64,000 bases of DNA from Actinobacteria bacterium OK074 (lineage in GTDB: Bacteria > Actinomycetota > Actinomycetes > Streptomycetales > Streptomycetaceae): contig LJCV01000251.1 in assembly GCA_001298575.1 (NCBI GenBank), positions 1-64,000 on the forward strand, given 5' to 3'. Each line of letters begins with the position of its first letter. Positions within the stretch are counted from its first letter, which is position 1. Shown piece by piece: positions 33,407-42,468 of this stretch. The notes beneath the pieces were generated by a model. That model saw nothing but the letters and a program-made list of their open reading frames with translations, did not search any database and was not told the DNA's origin. The position numbers were made by a program, and so were the translations under genes.

Positions 33407-33643
33407 TTATCGCGCGGTGGAGGTGTAGGGCAGCAGCGCCATCTCACGGCTGTTCTTGACAGCCGTGGCGACGTCACGCTGGTGCTGCGTGCAGTTGCCG
33501 GTCACGCGGCGGGCACGGATCTTGCCGCGGTCGGAAATGAACTTCCGCAGCATGTTCGTGTCCTTGTAGTCCACGTACGTGACCTTGTCCTTGCAGAATG
33601 CGCAGACCTTCTTCTTGGGCTTGCGCACCGGCGGCTTCGCCAT
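33407..33643 (-). CDS. rpsR: 30S ribosomal protein S18, zinc-binding (C+) type
   Basis: S18, 78 residues. It keeps the zinc ligands: CAFC near residue 14 and CTQH near residue 50. Streptomyces genomes usually also carry a C-minus paralogue made under zinc starvation, so this copy is the zinc-replete form. It partners with S6, encoded at the head of the operon. ATG 33643 has AGGAGAAAC upstream. Confidence 0.97.
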   Translation of the reverse strand: MAKPPVRKPKKKVCAFCKDKVTYVDYKDTNMLRKFISDRGKIRARRVTGNCTQHQRDVATAVKNSREMALLPYTSTAR

Positions 33644-33722
33644 GGTGTTTCTCCTGTGTGATCAAGAAGTTGGGGTTCGCCCCGCCCTCGACCGGCCGGA
33701 CCGCGGGGGCCCGGACCGAGGT

Positions 33723-34322
33723 CTAGAAGGGGGGCTCGTCCGAGTAGCCGCCTCCGGCAGCGCCGCCGCCGGAGTTTCCGCCCCAGCCGCCACCACCGCC
33801 GCCGCCCTGCGCGCCACCGGCGGGAGTGCCGGTCGCCCACGGGTCGTCCGCGGGAGCGCCGCCGCCCTGCTGGCCGCCGCCGGAGCCACCGCCCCAGCCG
33901 CCACCACCCTGGGCGCCGCCGCCACCGCCGCCGCTGTAACCGCCCTGGCCACCGCGGCCGGCGGTCTTGGTGACCTTGGCCGTGGCGTTCTTCAAGCTGG
34001 CGCCGACTTCCTCGACGTCCAGCTCGTAGACCGTGCGCTTGACGCCCTCACGGTCCTCGTAGGACCGCTGCTTCAGCCGGCCCTGCACGATGACGCGCAT
34101 GCCTCGCTGGAGCGACTCCGCGACGTTCTCCGCCGCCTGACGCCAGACCGAGCAGGTCAGGAAGAGGCTTTCGCCGTCCTTCCACTCGTTGGTCTGACGG
34201 TCGAAGGTGCGGGGGGTGGACGCGACACGGAACTTCGCGACCGCCGCACCGGAGGGGGTGAAGCGCAGCTCGGGGTCGTCGACAAGATTGCCGACGACCG
34301 TGATGACGGTCTCGCCTGCCAT
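33723..34322 (-). CDS. ssb: Single-stranded DNA-binding protein
   Basis: SSB, 199 residues. The OB-fold is at about 1-115 (GETVITVVGNLVDDPELRFT; SVWRQAAENVAESLQRG), followed by a long Gly-rich linker and the acidic tip SDEPPF that recruits repair and replication proteins. Located in the ribosomal operon between rpsF and rpsR, as is typical for the main replicative SSB. ATG 34322. Confidence 0.97.
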   Translation of the reverse strand: MAGETVITVVGNLVDDPELRFTPSGAAVAKFRVASTPRTFDRQTNEWKDGESLFLTCSVWRQAAENVAESLQRGMRVIVQGRLKQRSYEDREGVKRTVYELDVEEVGASLKNATAKVTKTAGRGGQGGYSGGGGGGAQGGGGWGGGSGGGQQGGGAPADDPWATGTPAGGAQGGGGGGGWGGNSGGGAAGGGYSDEPPF

Positions 34323-34399
34323 GGGGGAACCTCTCGGCGGGTTTGCTGCTGGCTGCTTGGTGCTGCTACTCGAATCCCGGGATCAGCTGAGCCGGAGGC

Positions 34400-34690
34400 T
34401 CAGTGGGTCTCGGGACGGAGGACCTTGGTCCGGAGGACCGACTCGTTCAGGTTGAGCTGTCGGTCGAGCTCCTTGACGACCGCAGGCTCGGCCTGGAGGT
34501 CGATGACCGAGTAGATGCCCTCGGGCTTCTTCTTGATCTCGTACGAGAGACGACGACGGCCCCAGGTGTCGACCTTCTCCACCTTTCCGTTGCCCTCACG
34601 GACGACGGAGAGGAAGTTCTCGATCAGGGGGGCGACAGCGCGCTCCTCCAGATCGGGGTCGAGGATGACCATCACTTCGTAGTGACGCAT
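34400..34690 (-). CDS. rpsF: 30S ribosomal protein S6
   Basis: S6, 96 residues (MRHYEVMVILDPDLEERAV; GRRRLSYEIKKKPEGIY). ATG 34690 is fixed by an excellent ribosome site AAAGGAGGTGGG; the frame remains open upstream but is not coding. First gene of rpsF-ssb-rpsR-rplI. The promoter should lie in the 240-bp gap to the divergent gene at 34929. A small hairpin (34387-34403) overlaps its stop codon. Confidence 0.97.
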   Translation of the reverse strand: MRHYEVMVILDPDLEERAVAPLIENFLSVVREGNGKVEKVDTWGRRRLSYEIKKKPEGIYSVIDLQAEPAVVKELDRQLNLNESVLRTKVLRPETH

Positions 34691-34928
34691 GTGGAACCCA
34701 CCTCCTTTGGACTCAGCGGCCACGGTCGTTCCGTGGCAGGAGGGTTGTGATGCGTACGCAACGGTATCGGCCGCCACTGACAATCGTGGGCTGAACAGAC
34801 ACCGGTGCAGACGGTAGAGCCTACCCGCACACCGGCTTCCGGTTGAAATCCAGGCCGGAGCACCGTCAATCTGTACACATCGGGTGTGTACGGCGCGACG
34901 AAGCGCCGCCTTCCGCAGGAGGTGCCAC

Positions 34929-35249
34929 ATGGCACAGGTATTGCGATCAAACACCACCACCGGTTCTCTCTTCGCCACGGACGGCAGGGCCCATCCCCTC
35001 CAGGACACCCTGCTGGCGGTGACCCTGGTGCTCGGGATCACGGCCTTCGTCACGTCGATGTTCCACGGCCTGCACCTGCTCAGTTCCTGGACCGGCCTGG
35101 TGGGGATCCTCACCGGTGCCTACGGACAGTTCATCTCGGAGACGACCCGCGAGCGGTTCGGGCTGATCGTGGGGCTCGGCGCCGCGGCCGTCGGTTTCTT
35201 CCTGGCCATGGCCCACGGCGGCCTCTTCGGCGGGGTGATCGGCGGCTGA
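34929..35249 (+). CDS. Small membrane protein of unknown function
   Basis: Not recognised beyond being a conserved Streptomyces membrane protein. It is 106 residues from ATG 34929 with a strong AGGAGGT. A short hydrophilic N-terminus (AQVLRSNTTTGSLFATDGRA) is followed by three hydrophobic stretches (about 24-42, 48-62, 72-100) ending GGLFGGVIGG. It is divergent from the S6 operon and 160 bp before the FemX-like gene. Confidence 0.72.
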   Translation: MAQVLRSNTTTGSLFATDGRAHPLQDTLLAVTLVLGITAFVTSMFHGLHLLSSWTGLVGILTGAYGQFISETTRERFGLIVGLGAAAVGFFLAMAHGGLFGGVIGG

Positions 35250-35409
35250 CCGCGCGGGCCGCCCGCCCCCGCGGACGGCCGGCGGGCACGCCACCGGCCG
35301 TCCTTGTCACCCACGGCCAGACGAGGCGCGCTCAGGGCGCAGTAGGCTTCGGCGCGAGAGCCGGAGCCCCTGTACCCATGGGGACACACCAGCCCGAGGA
35401 GCGCCCCGA

Positions 35410-36528
35410 ATGAGCCTGACCCTGAGGACGATCAGCCGCGAGCAGCATCTGGCGTACATCCAGAGCCTGCCCGCGGCGAGCCACATGCAGGTTCCGGCCT
35501 GGGCAGACGTCAAGGCGGAGTGGCGTTCGGAGAACCTCGGGTGGTTCGACAAGAACGGCGAGCTGGTCGGCGTCGGCCTGGTGCTGTACCGCCAGCTGCC
35601 GAAGATCAAGCGCTATCTCGCGTACCTGCCCGAGGGCCCGGTCATCAACTGGTTCGCGCCGAACCTGGACGACTGGCTCCAGCCGATGCTCGCGCACCTC
35701 AAGCACCAGGGCGCCTTCTCCGTGAAGATGGGCCCGCCGGTGATCATCCGGCGCTGGGAGGCCACCTCCATCAAGGCGGGCATCCAGAACCCGGACGTGA
35801 AGCGGCTGCGCGACACCGAGGCCGACTTCATCGAGCCGCGCGCCTTCGAGGTGGCCGACAAGCTGCGCCGCATGGGCTGGCAGCAGGGCGAGGACGGCGG
35901 CGCGGGCTTCGGCGACGTGCAGCCGCGGTACGTCTTCCAGGTGCCGCTGGCCAACCGGTCGCTGGAGGAGGTCCACAAGAACCTCAACCAGCTGTGGCGC
36001 CGCAACATCAAGAAGGCCGAGAAGGCGGGCGTCGAGGTCGTCCAGGGCGGTTACCAGGACCTGGAGGAGTGGCAGCGGCTGTACGAGATCACCGCGGTGC
36101 GCGACCACTTCCGGCCGCGTCCGCTGTCGTACTTCCAGCGCATGTGGACGGCCCTGAACACCGAGGACCCCAACCGCATGCGGCTGTACTTCGCCCGGCA
36201 CAATGGGGTCAACCTGTCGGCGGCGACGATGCTGGTCGTGGGCGGACACGTCTGGTACTCGTACGGCGCCTCGGACAACATCGGTCGCGAGGTGCGGCCG
36301 TCGAACGCCATGCAGTGGCGGATGCTGCGCGACGCGTACGCGCTCGGCGCGACCGTCTACGACCTGCGCGGCATCTCCGACTCGCTGGACGAGACCGACC
36401 ACCTCTTCGGTCTGATCCAGTTCAAGGTCGGTACGGGCGGGCAGGCCGCCGAGTACCTGGGCGAGTGGGACTTCCCGCTCAACAAGCTGCTCCACAAGGC
36501 GCTCGACATCTACATGTCGCGGCGCTGA
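35410..36528 (+). CDS. femX: FemX/FemABX-like peptidyltransferase (lipid II glycyltransferase)
   Basis: It is 372 residues of the Fem family, which adds amino acids from aminoacyl-tRNA to lipid II or peptidoglycan stem peptides. Streptomyces peptidoglycan has a single glycine bridge, for which FemX is the enzyme. It has two GNAT-like halves (SHMQVPAWADVKAEWRSENLG at the start; SYGASDNIGREVRPSNAMQW and DLRGI in the second) and a basic helical stretch LWRRNIKKAEKAGVEV. ATG 35410 has GAGGAG upstream. Followed 84 bp later by the alanine racemase-like gene. Confidence 0.87.
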   Translation: MSLTLRTISREQHLAYIQSLPAASHMQVPAWADVKAEWRSENLGWFDKNGELVGVGLVLYRQLPKIKRYLAYLPEGPVINWFAPNLDDWLQPMLAHLKHQGAFSVKMGPPVIIRRWEATSIKAGIQNPDVKRLRDTEADFIEPRAFEVADKLRRMGWQQGEDGGAGFGDVQPRYVFQVPLANRSLEEVHKNLNQLWRRNIKKAEKAGVEVVQGGYQDLEEWQRLYEITAVRDHFRPRPLSYFQRMWTALNTEDPNRMRLYFARHNGVNLSAATMLVVGGHVWYSYGASDNIGREVRPSNAMQWRMLRDAYALGATVYDLRGISDSLDETDHLFGLIQFKVGTGGQAAEYLGEWDFPLNKLLHKALDIYMSRR

Positions 36529-36612
36529 CCCGCCCGGTCCGGCCCCGCCGGTCCGGCGACGCACCCCCTCTTTTCAGACCACCGCAGCCACGAGAAAGGT
36601 TCCGGACCGGCC

Positions 36613-37644
36613 ATGGCGCTCACGCTCTACGTCGACACCGCGCGCTGGCGGGCACACCACAAGCACGTGCAGGAACAGTTCCCGGGGCTGGTCCCCGTCT
36701 GCAAGGGCAACGGCTACGGCTTCGGCCACGAGCGGCTGGCCGAGGAGGCCACCCGCCTGGGCACGGACGTCCTCGCGGTGGGCACGACGTACGAGGCGGC
36801 CCGGATCAAGGACTGGTTCGGCGGCGACCTGCTGGTCCTGACGCCCTTCAGACGCGGCGAGGAGCCCGTTCCGCTGCCCGACCGGGTCATCCGCTCGGTC
36901 TCGTCCGTGGACGGCGTGTACGGCCTCGTGGGGGCCCGTGTGGTCATCGAGGTGATGTCCTCGATGAAGCGCCACGGCGTCAGCGAGCAGGAACTCCCGC
37001 AACTGCACTCCGCCATCGAGAACGTGCGCCTGGAGGGCTTCGCCATCCACCTGCCGCTGGACCGCACCGACGGCTCGGACGCCGTCGAGGAGGTCATCGG
37101 CTGGATGGACCGGCTGCGCGCGGCCCGGCTGCCGCTGCACACCATGTTCGTCAGCCACCTCAAGGCCGAGGAACTGATCCGGCTTCAGCAGCAGTTCCCG
37201 CAGACCCGGTTCCGCGCCCGGATCGGCACCCGGCTGTGGCTGGGCGACCACGAGGCGACCGAGTACCGCGGCGCGGTCCTGGACGTCACCCGGGTCGCCA
37301 AGGGGGACCGCTTCGGCTACCGCCAGCAGAAGGCGGCCTCGGACGGCTTCCTGGTGGTCGTGGCGGGCGGTACCTCGCACGGCGTGGGCCTGGAGGCCCC
37401 CAAGGCCCTGCACGGCGTCATGCCGCGCGCCAAGGGCGTGGCGCGGGCCGGTCTGGCGACGGTCAACCGGAACCTGTCGCCGTTCGTGTGGGCGGGCAAG
37501 CAGCGCTGGTTCGCGGAGCCGCCGCACATGCAGGTGTCGATCCTGTTCGTGCCGGTGGAGGCGACGGAACCGAAGGTCGGTGACGAGCTGGTGGCCCATC
37601 TGCGGCACACCACCACGCAGTTCGACCGCATCGTGGACCGCTGA
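36613..37644 (+). CDS. Alanine racemase-like PLP protein
   Basis: It is 343 residues of the alanine racemase N-terminal (TIM barrel) fold. Lys31 in PVCKGNGYGFGHERLAEEA is the PLP lysine, as in KANAYGHG of Alr. The C-terminal part is shorter and divergent, and the usual catalytic tyrosine region is not obvious. It may be an amino-acid racemase of different specificity rather than the housekeeping Alr. ATG 36613 has AGAAAGG upstream. It pairs with the Fem-like gene, suggesting a peptidoglycan role. Confidence 0.78.
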   Translation: MALTLYVDTARWRAHHKHVQEQFPGLVPVCKGNGYGFGHERLAEEATRLGTDVLAVGTTYEAARIKDWFGGDLLVLTPFRRGEEPVPLPDRVIRSVSSVDGVYGLVGARVVIEVMSSMKRHGVSEQELPQLHSAIENVRLEGFAIHLPLDRTDGSDAVEEVIGWMDRLRAARLPLHTMFVSHLKAEELIRLQQQFPQTRFRARIGTRLWLGDHEATEYRGAVLDVTRVAKGDRFGYRQQKAASDGFLVVVAGGTSHGVGLEAPKALHGVMPRAKGVARAGLATVNRNLSPFVWAGKQRWFAEPPHMQVSILFVPVEATEPKVGDELVAHLRHTTTQFDRIVDR

Positions 37645-37663
37645 GCCTCGGCGGGACAGACGA

Positions 37664-37695
37664 AAAGGCCGTACACCGGCGTGTGTACGGCCTTT
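37664..37695. terminator. Bidirectional terminator
   Basis: 13-bp perfect stem aaaggccgtacac (37664-37676) / gtgtacggccttt (37683-37695) with a 6-nt loop between convergent genes. Confidence 0.85.
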
Positions 37696-37717
37696 CGCGT
37701 GCCTACGGGTCCTCCGG

Positions 37718-39220
37718 TCAGGGGCGGTCGCCGTCCGCCGGTGCCGCGCCCCACTCCACCTGGGGCCCCTCCTCGGCGTACGCCGCGTGGTGGGGCGGAT
37801 GTGCCGCCGCGCCGAGCACGAAGACGTCCGGTGCCCCGTCCAGGACGCCGCCGGAGGGGTCGTCGTCTCCGGCACGGCGCACGACGTCCCGTTCTGGCAG
37901 CAGGATGTCGCGCACGACGACCGCGCACAGGTACAGCGTCCCCAGCAGGTGGACGACGATGGCCAGCTGGTACCCCTCGGTGGGCAGTCCCTTGTGGGCG
38001 TCGCCGCTGGTCGTGTACGCGAGGTACATCCAGATGCCGAGGAAGTACATGACCTCGCACGCCTGCCAGATCAGGAAGTCCCGCCAGCGCGGCCGGGCGA
38101 GCACGGCCAGGGGGACGAGCCACAGGACGTACTGCGGCGAGTAGACCTTGTTGGTGAGGATGAAGGCCGCCACGATCAGGAAAGCGAGCTGGGCCAGGCG
38201 CGGGCGGCGCGGGGCGGTCAGGGTGAGCGCGGTGAGGCCGGCGCAGGCGATCAGCATCAGCACCATCGCCCAGGTGTTGGCGGTGTCGGCGCTGATCGCG
38301 ACGTTCCAGCGCTGCGAGATCACCAGGAAGACCGAGCCGAAGTCGACGCCTCGTTCCTGGCTGAAGCGGTAGAACTTCGACCAGCCCTCCGGGGCGAGGT
38401 ACATCACCGGCATGTTCACCAGGAACCAGGAGCCGACCGCGCCGAGCAGCGCGAGGCCGTACTCCCGCCACTTGCCCGCGCGCCAGCACAGCAGCAGGAG
38501 CGGGCCGAGGATCAGGAACGGGTAGAACTTGGCGGCCGTGGCGAGCCCGATCAGGATGCCGAAGGCCAGCGGACGGCCGCGCGACCACATCAGCATCGCG
38601 ACGGCCAGCAACGCCACCGCGAGCAGGTCCCAGTTGATGGTGGCGGTCAGCGCGAAGGCGGGCGCGAGCGCGACCAGCAGGCCGTCCCAGGGGCGACGGC
38701 GGTGGGTGCGCACGGTGGCCACGGCGATGACCACCGCGCACACCATCAGCATCCCGGCGTTGACCATCCAGTAGATCTGCTCACGGTCCTGGATGGTGCC
38801 GCTGCCCGGCGTGAACCAGGACGCCACCTCCATGAACACACCGGTCAGGACCGGGTATTCGAGGTAGTCCATGTCGCCGCTGAGCTTGTCGAAGTACGGT
38901 ACGAGCCCGTCGGCGAAGCCGCGTCCCTGGTAGAGGTGCGGGATGTCCGAGTAGCAGGCGTGCGTGTACTGCGAGCTGGCGCCGAAGAACCAGCCGCTGT
39001 CGTAGCAGGGCAGCTTCTGCACCATGCCGAGGGCGAACATGCCGATCGCGACGAGCGCCACGATCCGTACGGGCGTCCACCACGACGTCCCGAACAGCGC
39101 GCGCCGCCCGATGGGGCCGCCGATCAGTTCACTGCCGCGCGCGGCGACCTCGTCCTCTTTGGTGGGCCGCACCGGCTCCGGTTCTTGGACACCGGTTCGC
39201 GTCGTCTCTGCACTGGGCAT
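37718..39220 (-). CDS. Polytopic membrane glycosyltransferase (GT87 / DUF2029-like)
   Basis: It is 500 residues from ATG 39220 with about 10-12 hydrophobic helices. The first extracytoplasmic loop has paired cysteines (LPCYDSGW, THACYSDI) and DLVPY/GLVPYFD, a pattern of polyprenyl-phosphate-dependent mannosyl or arabinosyl transferases (GT-C). The internal block FGILIGLATAAKFYPFLILG, with its conserved lysine, is typical of the GT87 family. The C-terminal 75 residues are hydrophilic. The frame continues to 39340 through two parS sites, but that part is not coding. Confidence 0.82.
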   Translation of the reverse strand: MPSAETTRTGVQEPEPVRPTKEDEVAARGSELIGGPIGRRALFGTSWWTPVRIVALVAIGMFALGMVQKLPCYDSGWFFGASSQYTHACYSDIPHLYQGRGFADGLVPYFDKLSGDMDYLEYPVLTGVFMEVASWFTPGSGTIQDREQIYWMVNAGMLMVCAVVIAVATVRTHRRRPWDGLLVALAPAFALTATINWDLLAVALLAVAMLMWSRGRPLAFGILIGLATAAKFYPFLILGPLLLLCWRAGKWREYGLALLGAVGSWFLVNMPVMYLAPEGWSKFYRFSQERGVDFGSVFLVISQRWNVAISADTANTWAMVLMLIACAGLTALTLTAPRRPRLAQLAFLIVAAFILTNKVYSPQYVLWLVPLAVLARPRWRDFLIWQACEVMYFLGIWMYLAYTTSGDAHKGLPTEGYQLAIVVHLLGTLYLCAVVVRDILLPERDVVRRAGDDDPSGGVLDGAPDVFVLGAAAHPPHHAAYAEEGPQVEWGAAPADGDRP

Positions 39221-39258
39221 GCCGCACATCCTGCCGTACCCACCTAGGAAAAACCCGA

Positions 39259-39293
39259 GGGCCGTCACACCCGGGGGACGGATGTGACGGCCC
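39259..39293 (-). terminator. Terminator after the penicillin-binding protein gene
   Basis: 11-bp perfect stem gggccgtcaca (39259-39269) / tgtgacggccc (39283-39293) between the PBP gene and the next gene on the same strand. Confidence 0.75.
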
Positions 39294-39305
39294 TTCCTGG
39301 CCGAT

Positions 39306-39319
39306 GTTTCACGTGAAAC
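39306..39319. promoter_or_regulatory. parS site 13
   Basis: Perfect parS between the PBP gene and the GT87-like gene. Confidence 0.92.
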
Positions 39320-39324
39320 GGAGT

Positions 39325-39338
39325 GTTTCACGTGAAAC
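39325..39338. promoter_or_regulatory. parS site 14
   Basis: Perfect parS starting 19 bp after the start of site 13, the tightest pair in the window (5 bp between sites). Confidence 0.92.
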
Positions 39339-39377
39339 ACACTCGGTGACGACCGCTACGAGGCGGCCGGTCGGCCG

Positions 39378-42095
39378 CTATCCGGTGTTCCCGCCGAAGA
39401 AGCCGCCGGTATTGCCGTTGCCCTCGGTGTCCTCACCGCTGGTTTCCGTGGGTGTCGCCGAGGTTCCGGAGTCCGAGCCGCCGTTGGCGTTGCCGTTGCT
39501 GTCCGAGCCGCCGTTGTCACAGCCGCTGAAGACATTGCAGGTCTCGGTCACCGTCGGCGTCGGCGAAGCCGTCGTCGCGGAGGGCGTCGGGGTCGGGGTG
39601 GGGGTGTCCTCGACCGTCGGGGTCGGGGTCGGGGCCGCGGTCGGCGTCGGCTCGGCGTTGACCACCTTGCCGATGTCCTCGGGCTCGTGGAACTTCTCGT
39701 TCGGGTCGCCCTTGAGCGCCTCGGTCATGTAGTCGTGCCAGATCTCGGACGGGAACGAGGCGCCGTGGATCTTCTCCTGGCCGCCCGTGCCGTACATCTC
39801 CAGGAACTGGCGGTTCTTGGCGTTCTCGTTGTCGTCGAGCCGGTACATCGAGATGGCGGTCGACAGCTGCGGGGTGTACCCGACGAACCAGGCGGACTTG
39901 TTGCCGTCCGTGGTACCCGTCTTGCCGGCCACGTCGCGGCCCGGGAGCTTGGCGTTGGTACCGGTGCCCTCGTCGACCACGGTCTTCAGCACGTCGGTGA
40001 CGTTGTCGGCCACCTCGGGCGTGAACGCCTCCGTGCTCTTGGCGATCGTGCTGTGCTGGAAGACCGTGCCGTCCTTGCTGGTGACCTTCTCGACCGAGTA
40101 CGGGTCGCGCTGCTGGCCCCGGGCCGCGAAGGTCGAGTACGCACCGGCCATGCGGATCGCGCTGGGGTCGGAGGTACCGATGGAGAACGACGGGTAGTTG
40201 GAGCTGGCCAGGCTGCTGTCGAGGACACCGGCGTCCAGCGCGGACTCCTTGACCTTGTCCAGGCCGACGTCCATGCCGAGCTGCACGTAGGCGGAGTTGA
40301 CCGACAGCCGCATCGCCTCACGAAGGGTGATGTTGTATTTCGGTGCGGTGCCGACCGACTCGCTGCCGTCGTTGGTCTGGAGCCACTCCTTGCCCTTGTC
40401 GTCGGTCCAGACGGTCCCGTCGTAGTTCTTGATCTTCAGTTTGTTCTTGCCGCTGAAGAGGCTGTCGGGCGAGGCGACCGTGCGCTCGTCCTGGGCCTGT
40501 TCGGAGTCGCCGTCGGGGTTGCGCACGCCCCACTTCATGGCGGCGGCCAGTACGAACGGCTTGAACGTCGAACCCACCTGGGCGCCGGTCTGGTCGGCGT
40601 TGTCGGTGAAGTGCTTGGTGGCGTCCTCACCGCCGTAGATGGCCTTGATCGCGCCCGTGGACGGATCCACGGAGGCCCCGCCGAACTGGACGTAGGTGTC
40701 GGTCTTGGGGCGCTCGTCGGGCTTGATGTTCTTCTTGCGGACGTTGGTCACGGCCTTTTCGAGCGCGTCGACCTTCTTCTTCTCGAAGGTCGTGTAGATC
40801 GAGTAGCCGCCCCGCTGGATGTCCTCGGCGGTGATGCCGGTGTCCTTGGAGTTGTTGACCACGTACGCGTTGGCCAGGTCGACGAGGTAGCCGATCTGGC
40901 CGCTGAGCGCCGAGTTGCTGCGCGGGCTCTGGACCTTCGGGAACGTCGTGTACTTGCCGCGCTCGGCCTGCGTGATGCGGCCGTCCTTGACCATCTCGTC
41001 GAGGATCCAGCTCCAGCGCTCCTCGGCGCGCTTGGTGTTCGCCTCGGGCGTCGCGGCCGGGTCGACCGAGACGGCGCCCGCCGGGTCGTAGTACGTGGCG
41101 CCCTTGAGCACCGCCGCCAGGAACGCGCACTGGCTGGTATTGAGGTCGGTGGCGTCCTTGTTGAAGTACGCGTGCGCGGCTGCCTGGATGCCGTAGGCGT
41201 TGCGGCCGTAGTAGGCGGAGTTCAGGTAGCCGGCCATGATCTTCTCCTTGGACCAGGAGGTGCCGACCTTGATGGAGACGAAGAGTTCCTTCATCTTGCG
41301 GGAGATCGTCTGGGACTGGTCGTCCAGCATCGCGTTCTTCACGAACTGCTGGGTGATCGTCGAACCGCCCTGCGTCTCGCCGCCCTTGGCCATGTTGACG
41401 AACGCGCGCGCGATACCCGTGGGGTCGATGCCGTTGTCGGTCTCGAACGTCTTGTTCTCGGCCGACATGACCGCGAAGCGCATGTCCTTGGGGATGGACG
41501 AGTAGTTGATGATCTGACGGTTCGTCTCGCCGCCGGTGGCGACCATCTCGCTGCCGTCGGCCCAGTAGTAGACGTTGTTCTGCGCCGTCGCCGTCTTGGC
41601 CATGTCCGGCACGCCGACCAGGGCGTAGCCGACGCCCGCCGCCGCGACCAGGCTGCCGACGAAGCCGATGAACATGCCCGCGACCAGCTTCCACGACGGA
41701 ATCCAGCGCGCCACGCCGTACTTGCCCGCCCGCGGATAGTCGACCAGCCGCTTCTTCGCGGGAACGGCACCGCGCCCTCTGCCGCGCCCGGGTCCCTCGG
41801 GGCCGCCGGGTCCACCGCGCCGGCCGCCTCCGCCGGAGCCGCGGCCACCGCCGTCGGCGCCTCTGCGACGGCCGCCGGAGCCGCGCTGCGCGGCCCGCCG
41901 GGCCTCGGCGCGGCTGCCGTACGCGCGCTCCTCGCCGCCGGTGCCGTACGGGTCGGGGGAGCCGTAGGAGTCGGACGGAGATCCGGTGGTTTCCCGGGGT
42001 GCTGCTCTGCGGCCGGAGGACGCCGACTGGCCACGCCGGGCCGCGGCACGTCCGCCGGACTGCGGCGGTTGCGTTTTGCGACGGTGCTCGCTCAT
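39378..42095 (-). CDS. Class A penicillin-binding protein (bifunctional glycosyltransferase/transpeptidase)
   Basis: It polymerises and cross-links peptidoglycan; 905 residues from ATG 42095 (GAGGAG upstream). Order: Arg/Gly/Ser-rich cytoplasmic tail (1-115), one membrane helix (about 135-160), GT51 domain with the catalytic-Glu motif AENKTFETDNGID near 213 and GGSTITQQFVKN, then the transpeptidase with GSTFKPF near 508, SVNSAYVQLG (SxN) near 590 and AGKTGTTDGNKSAWFVGYTP near 725. The C-terminal 110 residues are Pro/Thr then Gly/Ser/Asn-rich. Monocistronic. Confidence 0.96.
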   Translation of the reverse strand: MSEHRRKTQPPQSGGRAAARRGQSASSGRRAAPRETTGSPSDSYGSPDPYGTGGEERAYGSRAEARRAAQRGSGGRRRGADGGGRGSGGGGRRGGPGGPEGPGRGRGRGAVPAKKRLVDYPRAGKYGVARWIPSWKLVAGMFIGFVGSLVAAAGVGYALVGVPDMAKTATAQNNVYYWADGSEMVATGGETNRQIINYSSIPKDMRFAVMSAENKTFETDNGIDPTGIARAFVNMAKGGETQGGSTITQQFVKNAMLDDQSQTISRKMKELFVSIKVGTSWSKEKIMAGYLNSAYYGRNAYGIQAAAHAYFNKDATDLNTSQCAFLAAVLKGATYYDPAGAVSVDPAATPEANTKRAEERWSWILDEMVKDGRITQAERGKYTTFPKVQSPRSNSALSGQIGYLVDLANAYVVNNSKDTGITAEDIQRGGYSIYTTFEKKKVDALEKAVTNVRKKNIKPDERPKTDTYVQFGGASVDPSTGAIKAIYGGEDATKHFTDNADQTGAQVGSTFKPFVLAAAMKWGVRNPDGDSEQAQDERTVASPDSLFSGKNKLKIKNYDGTVWTDDKGKEWLQTNDGSESVGTAPKYNITLREAMRLSVNSAYVQLGMDVGLDKVKESALDAGVLDSSLASSNYPSFSIGTSDPSAIRMAGAYSTFAARGQQRDPYSVEKVTSKDGTVFQHSTIAKSTEAFTPEVADNVTDVLKTVVDEGTGTNAKLPGRDVAGKTGTTDGNKSAWFVGYTPQLSTAISMYRLDDNENAKNRQFLEMYGTGGQEKIHGASFPSEIWHDYMTEALKGDPNEKFHEPEDIGKVVNAEPTPTAAPTPTPTVEDTPTPTPTPSATTASPTPTVTETCNVFSGCDNGGSDSNGNANGGSDSGTSATPTETSGEDTEGNGNTGGFFGGNTG

Positions 42096-42468
42096 CGAAC
42101 GACTACTCCTCGGGCAGGCGCGCCGTGGTGCGCCTGGAGACGGCGGCTGGCTTCCGGTCCCCCCGAAATACGGATGCGGCCCGTTGCGCACTCATCCGTA
42201 CGGCACCCGGGGTGACGACATCCCCATACGTCACTTGCTCCCCGGTGCACTGCATGCCGCACAGACTACGCACCGTCAAAACCCGCCGAGCGCCGAAGTT
42301 CACCCCAAATCAGGCAAGTTGCTTGCTACGAATCGGTGACGTGACCCCGTTCACCCGGCCCGCACTTGTCGCACCCGCAAGGTCGTTCTATCGTCATGAT
42401 GTATCGAGTCGATACATCAGCTCGGCATAAACGAGTGTCGAGGCGGCCGTGACAGGGAGGAGGCGACG
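42096..42468. other. Divergent PBP / padR control region
   Basis: About 370 bp with no gene. It carries the promoters of both genes and, near padR, a perfect inverted repeat (42397-42419). Confidence 0.55.
42397..42419. promoter_or_regulatory. PadR operator
   Basis: Perfect 10-bp inverted repeat tgatgtatcg / cgatacatca with a 3-bp centre. It fits the PadR pattern ATGT-N-ACAT and ends 49 bp before the padR start, implying autorepression. Confidence 0.75.
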
